Origin: Cocos nucifera
Taxonomy: Eukaryota; Streptophyta; Magnoliopsida; Arecales; Arecaceae
DNA: 64,000 bases
Assembly (NCBI GenBank): GCA_006176705.1
Contig: QRFJ01004281.1
Span: 177,542-241,541, forward strand
Direction of reading: 5' to 3'
Shown here one piece after another: positions 33,395-47,325 of this stretch (positions are counted from its first letter, which is position 1; each line of letters starts with the position of its first letter). A program made the translations under genes and the position numbers. The notes beneath the pieces are model-generated. The model saw only the letters and a program-made list of their open reading frames with translations, had not been told where the DNA came from and did not search any database.

Positions 33395-34330
33395 ACGATA
33401 GGGGATGACCCTCCGAGGACCCGCATGGCTATTTGGAGTCTCCACCATCGATGAAGATAAAGAGGCTAACCCTCTAGGAACCCCATACAACCACCTGATG
33501 TTTCTCATCTATGGATGAGTCGAGTAGAGGCCGACGATAATAAGAGATAATCCTCCAAAAATCCCACACGGCCACCTGACACTCCTTATCTATGGATGAG
33601 TCGAGCGAAGGCTGCAACAACAACGATGACAATGAATAACCCTCCAGGGATCCCACATGACAATCTGATGCTCCTTGTCTATGAATGAGTCAAGCAGAGA
33701 TCATCGATGACGATGATAAGGGATAATCCTCCGAAAACCCCACATGACCACATGGCACTCTTTATCCACAAGCAAGTTGAAGCGAAGGTTGCAATGATGA
33801 CGATGAACGAGCTAACCATCCGAGGATCCCATATGGCCACAAGATGCTTCTTGTCCATTGGCAAGTCAAAGCGAAGGCCATGATGACGACGATAAAGAGA
33901 CTAATCCTCAAGAAATTCCATATAGTCATATGGCATTTCCTGCCCAGGCAACTCGAAGCAGAGGCCGCGATGATGACGATGAAGAGGCTAACCCTGTAGG
34001 GATGCCGCATGGCCACATGGCACTCCTTGCCCACAAGCAAGTTGAAGTAGAGGCCGCAATGATGATGATGGTCTTACCCCATGGAGAGCCCGCATGGCCA
34101 TATGGCACTTCTTGCCCATGACCAAGTTAAAGCGAAGGCCATGACGACGATGACGAAAGGGCTAATTCTACAAGGATCCCATATGGCCACATGGCACTGC
34201 TTGTTCATGAGTAAGTCAAAATGAAGGTTACAACGATAACGACAAAAGGGCTAACCCCATGGAGACCCCGTTTGGCTACATAGTGCTCCTTACCCATCGG
34301 TAAGCCGAAATGGAGGATCGCAACAATATT
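33395..34330. repeat. ~87-bp degenerate tandem array
   Basis: About ten units of 85-89 bp. Shared words are GATGACGATGA, GCTAACCCTC, GGGATCCCACATGGCCAC, ATGGCACTCCTTGCCCA and AAGTCGAAGCGAAGGC, seen for example ending near 33756, 33845, 33934, 34021, 34106 and 34195. Open frames inside are short and change along the array. Confidence 0.85.
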
Positions 34331-37299
34331 GGCTTTGTAAGATTTATTACCAAGGATCGACTTCAGAATTTTGACTTCCGATCTACTTCGAATGTTCTTC
34401 GGATATCTCGACTTTGATATTTCAACTTCTTATTTGCTACTTTTTTTCATCCGAAGCGGTGAAACATTACATCACATGATACTCATTTAGAATCTATTTT
34501 CCTTTTAGAAGATTTAACATAGGAAGATATAGTTACAAGGTGCCAAAAATTATAATTTTAGTTCTAACAATACCCTTGAAAATAAATTTTTAAGGGGCAA
34601 ATTATACAAGCACTGAATTCTTATATGTTTTTCAGCTATAGGTATTGTCTTCGCTTGAAAGAACAATTAGACTTTGTTTTCTTTTTCAAAGTAAGAGGTT
34701 GTGATACCGAGCATTTTTAAGGTCTCAAATTCTGGAAGATTCCTAACATTTTTATTCCTTATTCATGTTCCATCTTACTTTAAGTCCTTATGCAGATGAC
34801 TTTTATATTTAGTCCTCTGAACATAATTAGAATTTTCCTGCGTATGTTTGTGCTCGTACTTATTGCAGACATGGATTAGGAATGAAATAAAAGTAGAACC
34901 CAAAATGGGTATTGAAAATAAGTGGGAATAATTTTTTCAGTCAATAAGGATCAAACATCAATGTAGTTAACCAAGGGGGTATGTACTTCAGTGTCCCCAT
35001 CTTTATCCTATTGCCCATGCCTTTGGTTAGATTTCCTTTATTTGTTAGTCCTGCAGCTACTGGATCGAGGCAAGCAATACTTAGATCCAATTATGTCTTT
35101 TTTTTTTTATTCAATTACTGAGACCTGGAAAATTTGTTTTATCCATTTACTGTATGCTGTTTTTCTTTTTGTTTGCTCATGCTTTCAGCATCTGGATGCC
35201 AAATTATGTATAGTATATATATATGGGACCTAACAATTATACTTCATTGGATATAGAAAAGCAGAACCGAAGAAATAGAATGCAATAATCAAATGAAAGA
35301 ATAAAAATTTTTATAAGAAATAGAATGCAATAATCGAATGAAAGAATAATTTTTTTTTTATAAAATAAAAAAAAATCTTTTTTTATTCTTTCTTTCCTAT
35401 ATCCTTGTTCATGCATAGAAAATTCTTATCATTATTCATGAGCTAATGCCTATATATATATATATATATATATATATTGATAATGAACATTTTATTGGAA
35501 GATTAAGTTATTATCAAATAAATAAATATTATCATTATAAGGACGAGAGCAATTTGGAAGCAATTTTTTTTTTCTATTCTAATGGATAGAATTTCACTGA
35601 TCTAATTTGGGACTCTCTGATGTATTTATATTCGATCTATTCTCCAAAAAAGATGAAAATATCGAAGTTTATATATGATTTTTTAATAGTGATGGGAGCT
35701 ATGATATTACTATCGACTATGATTGTCTAATAGTTCAGGTACATTTGATATAATTGAAGCACAGTTAAAATATGATCTTTGGGGTGGAATCTGTGGCATG
35801 AAACTATAAGGTTTATCTAGATTTTGAAATGAATTTGGAGAAGGCTATGGTTGAGTCAATTTATCTAATATTTGAACCATTCATATTTTTAGACATGATA
35901 GCACATATGCATGATAGAATTTGGATCAAACAGAAAAATATACGATAAAAAATTAATTAGGTTTTTCTCTTGAGCAAAATCTGGTTAGATTTTCAAAACA
36001 GGTAATTTTCCAACCTAAGATGGAATGTAAAAGTCTAAAAATTAAAATCAGCTCCTTGTAGACCAAACATGGTTATTTCATAGATCGATTCCTCCAATTT
36101 GCAATACTAATTATCCTTTTTATACTCACATTGCTCATGGCCCCACATTTGGTGCTGCTTGCGATCTCCATACCAACTTGCAAGGCTGGTTTCTGTCTTG
36201 GATGAGACAGCTGATCGGCCGCTAATATAATGAGGCAAGAATGGGAACAAGTGTCCAGCCTTGTCTCCTTCCTGTTTCACCACTTCCACAAGTATATCCC
36301 CATTCCATGCCCTTCTCATATGAGAGAGAGAAGGTGGTGTGGACTGGGCCAAATAGTGTCTCATTCATTGCATGCAGTCAATGGAGCCTTTGAGCGAGGA
36401 AGGCATGGGGGTTGCTGCTCATTTCTGACATGGATTATGGCATGCCCTTTTCTGGTGGTAACCCATGTCCCTCATTGGAGAAGCACAAGATAATTGCACT
36501 GCTCATTGTGGTGGGGGGCACCTGCTACCACTCTCTGTCGCCAACCCCCTGTAGCTGTTGCAATCTCCCTCCCTCCCACTCATCAATATATATCTTCTCG
36601 GTGCAACATTATTGATGCCAAATGTCCCATAACCAGCCGTCTTGTCTTGCAAGCATTCACAAGTGGCTCATACCCATCGTTTACATCCACTAATGAACAA
36701 ATGCCATCCTTCATCTCTTTCATGAGTGTGTTCTAGCTGACTAGCTGCTTCCACCTTGCCTGGCTATTCTGAGGGTGTCTTGTCTCCTTCTTAGCACTTC
36801 AATTGATTTCGCTAAGGAGCCAATCAAACTAAGCAACGTATCATCATTACTAATACAACGTGAACGAATTCGAGGTTATAATAGTTTAAAACATCGAGCA
36901 CGATTTCGTCGATCTTTCTCTAAGCACACCGCTTTCTTTAGAATTTAATTCATTAGATTTGTTTTATCTTTCACTAGGATTATAACGTTGGAGACAATAT
37001 AGACCGAGAGAGGGACATGTAATTGAGAATAATATGCAAGTTTAATTACGAACGACTCCATCGTATCGTTCAAAGTGGTAATATATAGCATCGAGAAGCA
37101 TTGCATGTGATGATGCCACCACGTTATCTTACAAGGTAGAACTGGTGCACATGCACTGCTTTTTACTCGCCGAACGTTGGATGGACCCGAAAGCCAGGAC
37201 TCCAATAAAGCCATACTTTTTGACAAAAGGAGGGTGGGATAAAAACTTTCAACATTACTTGCATGCAAAATATATGCATGCATATTCCAAAAGCAATCA
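34331..37299. other. Intergenic, AT-rich
   Basis: No gene recognised. A TA run lies at 35452-35477. A 34-bp near-duplicate (AAATAGAATGCAATAATC followed by GAATGAAAGAATAA) occurs at 35270 and 35318. Confidence 0.4.
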
Positions 37300-37900
37300 A
37301 TGGAAAGCAGACCAGAAGGCAACTATTGGACACTTGGCCGCCGCCCAAGCCCACCCATAAGCCCAGGGGGGGTCCCTCAACGGTCCCATCTCTCCTTGAC
37401 CGCTAGGGACCTTCGCGTCCTCACCCTCCGCACCTTCCAAAACATCTGGCCAGCTTCCTTCCAAGGGGCTCCCACGCGGAATAAGACCGCACCCGGCCCT
37501 CCATCCACGAGATGTTGCCACGTGCCCCATGTGTCACCTTTGATTCGATGGCACGTGTCAGGTCGACGGGCATCCATGATGGGCTTCTGGCCGGTGACCC
37601 ACCCCGCGGTCTCACTCCATTCCTCTCCTTTTCGGCCGCATTCCTCCCACTTGGCGTAGGTATTGCAGCCGCACCACCCCCACCCCCCCCCCCCCCCACA
37701 AGCCTTGGGGAGCAGCGATGGTGGTCCCATCGACCAATTTGGCCCCCACCACACGCGTACAGCTCGAGACACGTTTGCACCGACCAGGCAGCCCATGGTG
37801 ACCTCCATGAGCCGCGAAGAAAGACTCTGGAGACCCATGGAAAAATGCAAAACCGCGACCACGTTATCAATTTGATCGCGATCGTGTGAATGAGATGTTT
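37300..37900. other. GC-rich, low-repeat block with two ABRE-like sites
   Basis: A GC-rich island in AT-rich surroundings with a C run at 37682-37697. CACGTG occurs at 37519-37524 and 37552-37557; the first reads CACGTGGC on the minus strand. ORFs on both strands overlap, are Pro/Arg/Gly-rich and carry no recognised domain. It could be a promoter or exon remnant; I cannot assign it. Confidence 0.35.
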
Positions 37901-38980
37901 GGTAGAAATATAACGGAAAAGAACGCTTGAAAGGGTTGGTGATTGATGGTGCTCTGATCGCGTAACGGGCACCTTGGACAAACTATACTTTGCCACGATA
38001 GATTGATGTAAAGCAATGGTTATAGGTGTACGTGTGCACGCGTTACGGGACCTAAGAACATTCTGGCAAAATCGATTTCCATAGTTAAATACATCACCGT
38101 CAAGCAGAAAGAAGATTTCATGATTTTTCTTCGTATTAATATATTATTATTACCGGATTGTATGGATGGATAAATAAGGAAGTTTGAAGCATTTTGAGAA
38201 CTATTTCTGGGACGATCCCATCAAGAGAAAATTAATATTCCTTTCCTATAAAGATACAATCGGAACCCATCGAAGTGGGCGTTGAAGAGGATAAGAATTA
38301 TGTTATGGATAGCTACGTGACAGCAGATTTTGTACGATATAAAACTAGTCATGGGGAGAGCTCACCACCATTTCTTTTTCGAAAAAGATATGACGGTAAA
38401 GCGGGGTTGGGACGCACGGTGGTGAGAATTTTTGCATGTCCGATTCTTGTAGTTAAGATGTAGCGGCGAGATTTTTTTTTTTTTTTTTGGTTGACGTGTC
38501 AATATATTATTGGCAGACATGGTGGGCCTTCACTTGCTGCATATAATTAAGATAAGAGTGGCCGTTCACGTGTCCCAGAGACTTCGGCTGAATCCGTGAA
38601 AGGGCTCATCGACCGATGGATTGCAGCAGTGCAATGCGAGTCGTTAAGTGAAGTAGACAACATCATGGACTTTAAGATTCACACCAGATAGGTGATGCAA
38701 GTAAGGGCGTGCGACGAACATTAGAAATAATCATCATCCCCATGCATGATCCGATTTCTAGTTTGATCGAATGATGGTATGATGTTAAAATGTTTACTGT
38801 AAAATCTTGAGCACCCAAATCGGCTTCTTTACATGAGACGAATGGAACGAGCAACTAAGCATGGCATGTCGAGCATCATCGCTTCCTCACCCATATCGCT
38901 TGCAAGTAATCCAACCGTTAAAATTAGTTTTGGCACCATGTGAATCCTGTATATATATATCAATCACTAATTCTATTTCA

Positions 38981-38982
<2 letters not shown>
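37901..38982. other. Intergenic
   Basis: No gene seen. A T run is at 38471-38488. Confidence 0.4.

Positions 38983-39058
<76 letters not shown>
38983..39058. repeat. (AT)n microsatellite
   Basis: Uninterrupted AT dinucleotide for about 76 bases. Confidence 0.95.
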
Positions 39059-39061
<3 letters not shown>

Positions 39062-40781
39062 TTTTGACATATTAATTTGATGAGACCTAGTGCTACAAAA
39101 TTATCATGTCAATCGAAGTGGCAATGTCTTGGGAGCACACGAGACATGAAGAGGTGGAGAAAATTTAGCAAAATACTACGGTGCATCATCCTTTGGCCTC
39201 ATGCCCTATTTCGAAGAACCGTCCACGTACCAGACAAGGTTCAGGTCTCTGCGTGGGTCTTCTCCTCCTAAAGTTGCACTTAGTTGGCCGACCATGATAT
39301 AAATGTATACATGTATCCATATGTGACAAATTAACAGTTCAAAGAAGATGGCAGCCTTTCTTTTTTTTGCATGTCCTCTGAAGCATGAAGGGTCACCATG
39401 TTGGATTCTCAGAAAGCCTAATGCCTCTTTGCATTTATGAGGCTGTCTTTCTTTGTTCGGAGAGGCACCCTCGCTCCATGTGCTATTGCTTTGTCTGGTG
39501 CTCCTTTTGAATTCTGGATTTGTGTTGTTCTGCTACAGTTTGTAGCAGTGCTCTTTCTTGTCAGGATGGATGGGGGCACTGTTTGAGCGAATGGATGGCA
39601 TGTTTGACATGTTGGTTTGGTGAAAGGTTGCATCCCACTTGTTTTGGTTAGTTCATGTATGGCTATATGAGTCAAACATAAGTCCAATTTATGATATCAA
39701 ACAACTTGCTAAGTCCGATGTTTGGTAAATGTCGGACTATAATATGCCTATGCCAACAATGACGGTTGTTCGAATCGGCTTAGATCAATTTGAGATCTAT
39801 CGGACTGGATCAACTTCGGATCGAACTATGGCTTAAATCTAAAACAATTTAGGCTCAAATGAAAAGCCTATTTATTTTTTGGGCCGAACTCAAATATATC
39901 ATAGACATGGCTTGAGCTCAGGCGCAAACAAAGCTTAAAAAGAGGCCCAAATTCAAGCCCGAACATTTTGTCATCCATCCTTAAATCTTTGGGCTCAAAT
40001 ATTGAATATTGATGTTTTCAAGATCCCACGGAATCTTTTTATGATAATTGGATGTCATTTAAAATATGTTAAAATGATTAGAATTTTAAATTACTAGTGA
40101 GAGAATCATTTGCATTTGAGTATGAAATTTCCTCTCGGTCAACCATGTTTCGATGGCTAGGATTCCTCAAAATTTTTGGATCTACAGGCCGAAAGAAATT
40201 TCGACCTGCATTCAAATAGGTGTGCTGTCCGGCCCAGTCCGATCTATTTCCAACCTAACCTATCAGTCACAATGAACCTGCAATATGAAGGCCATTCCAC
40301 TTAAGAAAAATTTTTTGCTCATCATCATGAGCGTCCATAGTGATTGACTCACGCACGAGCTCGAACGAAAGAAAAGCACGGCACCCATAAAATTTTTTAC
40401 CTTTTTTATCTGAGCTCCTGCGTAATGCCCGACAAAGTATTTTCCTTCCACCGGATACTCTTCCTCGAATAAATCATCAGCTACAAAATTTTTATATTAT
40501 AATAAAAATACTAACATTTTTATATAATATTTTATATAAAAATAATAAAAACAACGTGGCCACAAGAGCTGCGGCTGCAAATCTTTAGCATGAGACCCCC
40601 GGCACGTATGTAATGCGCTATATGGGCTAAAATTCAACCCAGCTGCAAAGCCACATCATCACCCTAGCCTTTGTTAACTCTAGCCATCTCCGAGCATGAT
40701 TAGCTCTCCTGCCAGCAACCCTAGGAAGGCACATACATCATGCATCCAAGCATACACTTAAGCCATGCTAGCAAGAAATTA
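39059..40781. other. Intergenic
   Basis: No gene recognised. At 39780-39975 words such as GGCTTGAGCTCAGG and GGCCCAAATTCAAGCCCGAA recall a common plant repeat motif, unclassified here. Confidence 0.4.
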
Positions 40782-41005
40782 AGAAGGTATTTGATTGAAA
40801 AGAGTTGGGATCTAAGATCGAAATGATAATGAATGGCTCTCGTTTCAACCATTTATTCTGATACCGATTTCAGAAAAAAAATAAGAATAATTTAATCTAT
40901 TTGAAACTCAATCCCTACTAATTCTTATTCCAATTTCGATCATAAACTAAATGCTTCGAAAAATTTGGCCATTCCGATTTCGATAACGAATCAAACACCT
41001 CCCGA
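40782..41005. mobile_element. Second Tourist/Harbinger-like MITE
   Basis: 224 bp flanked by TTA at 40779-40781 and 41006-41008. Left end AGAAGGTATTTGATT, right end AATCAAACACCTCCCGA (reverse complement TCGGGAGGTGTTTGATT). The inner sequence, with GATCGAAAT near the left and CCGATTTCGATAACGAA near the right, resembles 6058-6344. Confidence 0.72.
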
Positions 41006-41008
41006 TTA

Positions 41009-42599
41009 AATATAAGTCCATGTATGCTTCCAATTATCTTTGGTAGAGTTGTGAGAGTCCAAATATGTTATGGCCCATCGGCCGAGGATTGATTTATAAA
41101 CTTAGGGTGTCGATGATTTGGGTAAGCAAAAGATCAGCTGTCGTCAGCCTGAGACCGGATTAGCCCAAACCAAGAACTTGATAGCTGCATTTACTCTGGA
41201 CCAAAAATGCGGCACCCTTTGTTTTGACTTAAGAAAGTTTTTGAGCTTCCCATTGCTCCCAACCGTCGGATTGTATCCTGTTGGGTTTGGGATCAGGCAC
41301 TGGGCTGTTAAGGTTGGCCCAGCACATTTAGAGCCCAACTCATTCAAGTAGCGTGATTTTTCTAACCCTGGCGTTGGACGGACACATTAAGTGCATATGC
41401 GGATCCATGATTTACTAGATGCATTAAGAACATACATCAAGAAGCATACACAAACAAAATTGTCGAAGGATACCAAAGCTTTTCATAAATAATGCATGAA
41501 ATCGAATTTTGAGGTCAATATCAACTTCAATATATGCATCATATAGTTTTCTCTATATTTTTTTTAATTACTTTGTGATGAACTATCATATTCATTTGAT
41601 CTAAGACCGGTATTGGGTTTAGATTGAGAGCATGGATGATTATCTATGAGGCTGATAAATATCTTGACTCTAATTGATTTTATAATAACTATTTTGGATT
41701 TAAAAAAATAGGAATTGGTGTTCTTTAATGTTAGATTTAGATCTAGCTCCACAATGCTGTAAGATTGTAGGCCCAAAGTTAACATAAACATTATAGAAAA
41801 CCAAACCCACAATTAAAACGTTGAGTTGCTGACCATACATTGCAAACAATTACATATATTGAAAATATTATGCATATGTTTTGAGAGTTAGAAAAAAAAT
41901 GATGGAACAAAATGAATAAGGTAAAATAAGTATTAATGTCTGAGCAGAAGGATTTCCCCTCCCACACCCACCCTTTTTTTTTTTTTGTATCTAAAACTGT
42001 TTACATACAAAGGAACCCCTAAAACTAAAAGAGAGTTACAAAACGTAGCATTCTCAAAACCCAACTCCATATATACAACAACTAATCATAAGATATTAGA
42101 GATGAACAAGCCAACAAGAAGGAAAATTGCTGCAAAGGAATGAGCCAAAATAGAAATCCATGACACGACTGCTGAAACATGTAAGATTAAAAATAGATAA
42201 ACAACATGTAAAGGAGATTTCCCATGTGGAAGACTACAAAGAATGATACGTAGGCAAAAGGTCAAACTCGAGAGTTTATATAAATCTGTTGAGAGCCTGT
42301 AAAATCGACTCATAAAATCGGACAAACTTACTCACTTTGATAAAAATCTAAGACAATAATTATGTACAAACCTATAAGCACATAAAGGTACCATCAAGTT
42401 ATAGATAATAAGATAATTACTTAACAACATACCGTGTTTGTACATTTTGTTCAATGAGATCATAACAAGATAGGCATCTCATATACTTAATCCTTAGTCC
42501 TATGCCAATAAGGGCAGCAAAATAGATGCATTATGCATCTAAAATTAACAAAAATAGTTGTGCAATATCCATATTTAAGAATTCATGATCAATAGATTA
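41009..42599. other. Intergenic / possible non-coding part of the hAT element
   Basis: No gene recognised. The hAT terminal inverted repeat was looked for and not found. Confidence 0.4.
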
Positions 42600-44968
42600 A
42601 GAATAAGCTAATATAAATCATCAATAGATCGCATACGACCACAGGATTCATCATCTTCATTACTACTAGATGCATCTTCCTTCTCACCATCAGATGAGCT
42701 TGATTGAACTTCATCCTCAACATGAAAATCTTCTAAATTTTTAAAACTCTCAATTGGTTCATGCACATCACTTGATCATTAGTCTCTTGAATGGCTACAA
42801 TTGCACCAACACCTTCAATTGCCTCTTCATCATCATTCTTTTCAATTATCCATTAATCATTGGAATGGATATCATCAAAGTCAAATATTGGATTTCTTGT
42901 TGCTTGCTTGTTTTTAAGCTTCAAGTTGCACATTACAAACACCGGATCATTCATCTTTTTTCATATAGCCAGTTCCTTTTTTTAGTGTGCACCTATATGA
43001 TATGAAAATAAAAATTACAAGTTCAAAAAATCTCCAAACAAGTCAGCAATTAAAAAACAATAAACTAAATAAATAAGCTTTCCATCTCAAAAGCACTCCA
43101 ATTGTGCTTACACCCAGAAAAACTACAAGTCGGGCTAAAAATTCTAACAGCAAATTATTTTAACTTCGGACAACCATCTCCATAAGAGTCCTACCACTCA
43201 GCAGGGAATATTTTTTGTCTATTAGCAACAGTAGTAGAACAACCAAATAGTCCTCTAGTATTCTTGAAATCATTGAGTTGTAAATCAATCGTGCTTCTCT
43301 CTTGAGGATCTTCCACTAATTTGTCTAAGCAATCATAAAATCCTTTTCTCATCTCATAATCAATCTTAAAATCAGAATTATAGTGATAGTAAGGATTCAA
43401 CAAGCATGCAGCTGCATGAAAGGGCCTATGAAGTTGAGTTGCCCACTTTTTATCAATTATATTCCACATGGGTTCATATCTACAATCAACAATTTCAAAA
43501 TCAAATTATCAACCATAAACGAAATAGAAAAAATTAGTTGCAAAATAGGGAAACAACTATTAAATAGTAATTAAAATAATTCTTGAAGTGAAAATTGAAG
43601 CTTACTTTTTCTTCACATTGTCAAAGTTGAGTTATATCTTTTCCTTAGCCCGATCCATCACCTCATATAAGAAACCCATAGCTGGTTTGTCATGAATCAA
43701 CCAATCTAAGAACTTTAATTAGAGGACAAGCTGCCTTAAGACATATACTAATGTTCTTCTAAAAGTTAGAATCCATAACTATGTTTTTCACTGTCTTTCC
43801 ATCTTTGATGTTTACAAACTTGCTGGACTTCCATTCTTTTGAGTTGAACATTTTTATTAATGCCCCCTTTTGCTCACTAAGACATGCCAAAGTCAAATAA
43901 GAAGTTACAAATCGAGTTACAGTTGGCTTAATTAAATCTTTTTCTTTTGTAAAGGTCTACAACATGCTAATCAAAAGTGTTCTTGTGTAAATGTAAGTTG
44001 TGATACTTCTTCCTTTGGAGATTCTCTTCTCATGCAACTTAATTTTTTCTCAAAATCCTCTAATATTAAGCCAATACAATGGGCTGCACACGGTGTCCAA
44101 TATAAGTGTTTTCTTCTCACCATCAATATCTCTCCTGCTATCTTGTAGTTGGCAGCATTATCAGTAATGAGATGTACCACATTCTCTTCTCCAACCTCCT
44201 CCACAATATCATCCAATATCATAAAAACCTTTTCAGTAGTCTTAGAAATATCAGATGTATCTATAGAATGTAAGAATACTATTCCTTTGGGGCTGTTCTC
44301 CAGAAAGTTGTAAATAGACCATCTTTTCTTATCAGTCCATCCATCGGACATGATAGAACAACCAATTTTTTTCCATTGAACCTTGTACTCTTCAAGCAAA
44401 TTTTTAGTCTAATCCACTTCTTGTTTGAGATATTTCTCTCTAATCTCATGATAGGATGGGGACTTAAACCCAATATCGTATCTTCCAATCAACTAATATA
44501 TTTTTCAAACTCAGGATTCATTATACAGTTAAATGCAATAGCATTAGTGTAAAAATATCTTGCAATTTGTAGACATGCTTCTTCTTTTAAATCCTTTTAA
44601 AAAATCGGATTTATGGTTGTTTGAGTGCTTCCAATGCCAAACCCACAAGTTTTTTCCTCTTCTCTTTCATCCCAAACCCAACATCCTCTTCTTCTTCCCC
44701 AATATCAATTGCTTTTATTTTTTTTTCTTTAACACTGCAGCTTCCATTTCTACCACAATATTCATCATTTGCAATTTAACTTCTTCATTAACAAGTGTAC
44801 AAGCTAGGACATCTTGCTTACTATTAGCTAAATGATGCTTGAACCTAAAAATTCCTCCATTAATTACTTTATGGCAATAATTGCATTCCACTTTTCTATC
44901 AGTGTTTTCAATATCATTTCATATTTCCAATCTATATCTGATCGATTGATAGGTGCATTCTTTTTCAT
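42600..44968 (-). pseudogene. hAT-superfamily transposase, broken
   Basis: Starts at the ATG read from 44968 (MKKNAPINRSDIDWK). After a frameshift come a BED zinc-finger segment, KVECNYCHK and FRFKHHLA (about 44905-44810); a DUF659 domain, GCSIMSDGWTDKK, VVHLITDNAANYKIAGE and LYWTPCAAHCIGLILED (44399-43990); a middle region, TRFVTSYLTLACLSEQKGA and EWKSSKF (43930-43800); and the hAT C-terminal dimerisation region, WDSYGDGCPKLK and CSFSGCKHNWSAFEM (about 43200-43080). An acidic Ser-rich tail lies near 42720-42630. The domains are in family order but several stops and frame changes separate them. hAT transposases cut and paste DNA with 8-bp target duplications; no ends were located, so this may be an isolated relic. 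Confidence 0.88.
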
Positions 44969-47325
44969 AATTTTTAAATATTTTTTTGAATAAGAGGTTG
45001 ATATTTTTAAAATTGAATCACAAAAATAAGAAACCGCAAGCTAGCAAAATGATAGCAACAGGATAGAGGCAACTCAACAACAACAACTATTCAAACAAAA
45101 GTAATAAACTAGTATCAAAAAATTATGATTAAATAATATATATTAAGATAAATAAAATATTTTTATTTATATAATAAATATTTATAAATTATAATGTCAG
45201 ACACTATTCTGTTTCATATTATAAAAAAATAAAAAGTGTCAACCACTATAAATTTTATAGAGATACTAATATTGTAATATTATTCATAGATTATTAATTA
45301 TTCTATTTCTTTACCTATAATAAATTAAGTATTAAAGCCAAAATAAAGTTGTCTTTATGCATACAAATCACCAAGTGAGAGACTCCAAGACAAAGTGAAA
45401 GATTCCAGCCATGACTCTAAGTCAAAACAAATATCGTCCATATGTATGGCCAAGGAGTAAACACCAAATTTTCAAACAACTCAAACTCATAAAAAAATAA
45501 AAGGTACAAACCCCATGATCCTTAAAATTTCCATCATAGTCAATGCTCATTCTAATAGAAAAGAAAATAAAGAAGAAATTAGAAAATAAGCAACTTACCT
45601 ATTTATTCTTATGCATTAATCGTTCCGTGCTTTCCAATCCCCATGTTGTTGGTTCTCCCTATTCCAATGGTGCTGCAGTTGCTTCCTTTAACTGAGAGTA
45701 TGAGTTTGAGAAAGGGGGGATCATGACTTTTGTGCCGTAGGGAGGAACTTTATTTTTTTGTTCTAAGATACTATTCTACAGTAAAAATTAATGGGCACTT
45801 GGGCTTTGTTGACTTAATGTACAGCCTAACACTCAAAATGGCTTAACACAGTCCGATAAGTAGCTTGAAGCAAGTTCGCCATAATCACTATCAAACTCGT
45901 AATTCTATCAATTTTAGTGAGTTTGATGTGTTTGACCATCAATTTTATGAGGCAACGATTATGAGTATAACTATACTCGTTGAAGCAAAGTAGATACGTA
46001 AACTCATATGATTTTACAAGTTTACTTATAATTTTGATAATTATGCATAGGCATAAAGTTGAGAAGTGCTTCCTCGAATAAGTAGCGTCATTGCTTTACT
46101 GAAGAGAAGGCTCAGCCTAGAAGAAAGAACAGTGAAGTAAGACAATCCTAAAGAAAGATTAAATGATGAACTTTTTCCAACTACCAAATACAAAGACATT
46201 GGATATGAAAAGTACATAGGCTATGAAAAGGGTTATTTTTCTCATACATATTACTACTAGTACAGAGACATTGAATATAATAAGTATATTTAATGTTCAA
46301 TAGGCACGATGCATAAATTGTAATTCAAAATGTAAAGATTTTTAGTAGAAAGAATCATAAAATTTGGTTATCTTATAATCATACTAAAATTTATACCTCA
46401 ATATTTTTCTTAGATATCATTTTGTGTAATGTTACATCTCATATCAAATTTGACTAATCAATCATTTCACTGATATAGATATCTTTGATTTATATAAATA
46501 GCAAAATACTATTAAAATATCAAAAGAGAATGCACTCACTCTGTGATTATCTATTCATAATATTAAGGCAAATGGAATTGGATATTGCTTCAAGTTTCTA
46601 TACTAATATTAGGATTTACTTTGGCTGTAGAAACTTATTACTGGATGATGAGAAATAAGATTTTCTTAACTTCAAAAATATATTTGATGACTTTGTAGGA
46701 GTTTCATATGATTGTAAATGCATGAGCAAGAAATATCTATCTTTTAGAGGATTTCATCATGAGCGGTACAAGAATTTTAACCAAAATTTCTTGCAATATA
46801 GAATAGAAGGTCAGGAGGGATGGAGATCCCTCCATCCTTAGAAAGGAGGGGATATTGTGTCCCACTAAAATAAGAAATGTAAAGATGATGGAGGAGTCTT
46901 CCACGAGCTATGCTACAACTTCATTCAAACCCCCTTGCAATGAGGGAGAGAGAAGATCGAGTCTCCCTCCATCCACTAAAAAAGAGGGGAAATTGAGTCC
47001 TACTAAAATATGGAGTCCAAAGGTGGTGACATAAGAGTTGTCTAGATTATCCTCAAGAACAAATAAAAACCAATAAGCTCTAAGGGATGTGCAATGATAG
47101 ATCATGGGCTTACAAGATTTAGAGCGATCAAAGATTTAGATGGAAAGTGATATGAGCTACAGAAGAGGAAACTACAATCTTGTAGAAGAAATTTATCCAG
47201 GTGGTGGTTTTCTTCTACAATAAAATTGATGAAGCTTATACTTTATAGAATATAGCTCCAATTGATAAGTTTCTAGTGGGACCTATCTAATAGAGTTCAT
47301 TCAGAAGAAAATAAAGGTAAGATGT
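44969..47325. other. Intergenic with an imperfect direct repeat at 46827-47043
   Basis: No gene seen. CTCCATCC..TAGAAAGGAGGGGATATT..TCC.ACTAAAATA occurs at about 46827-46905 and again at about 46959-47043, about 132 bp apart. Confidence 0.45.

Noticed and set aside
37300..37659. 119-codon plus-strand ORF
   Set aside because: Overlaps similar-length ORFs on the other strand in a GC-rich block and shows no recognisable motif.
41118..41351. Overlapping ORFs on both strands (77 and 67 codons)
   Set aside because: Mutually antisense, motif-free, just outside a MITE; most likely chance.
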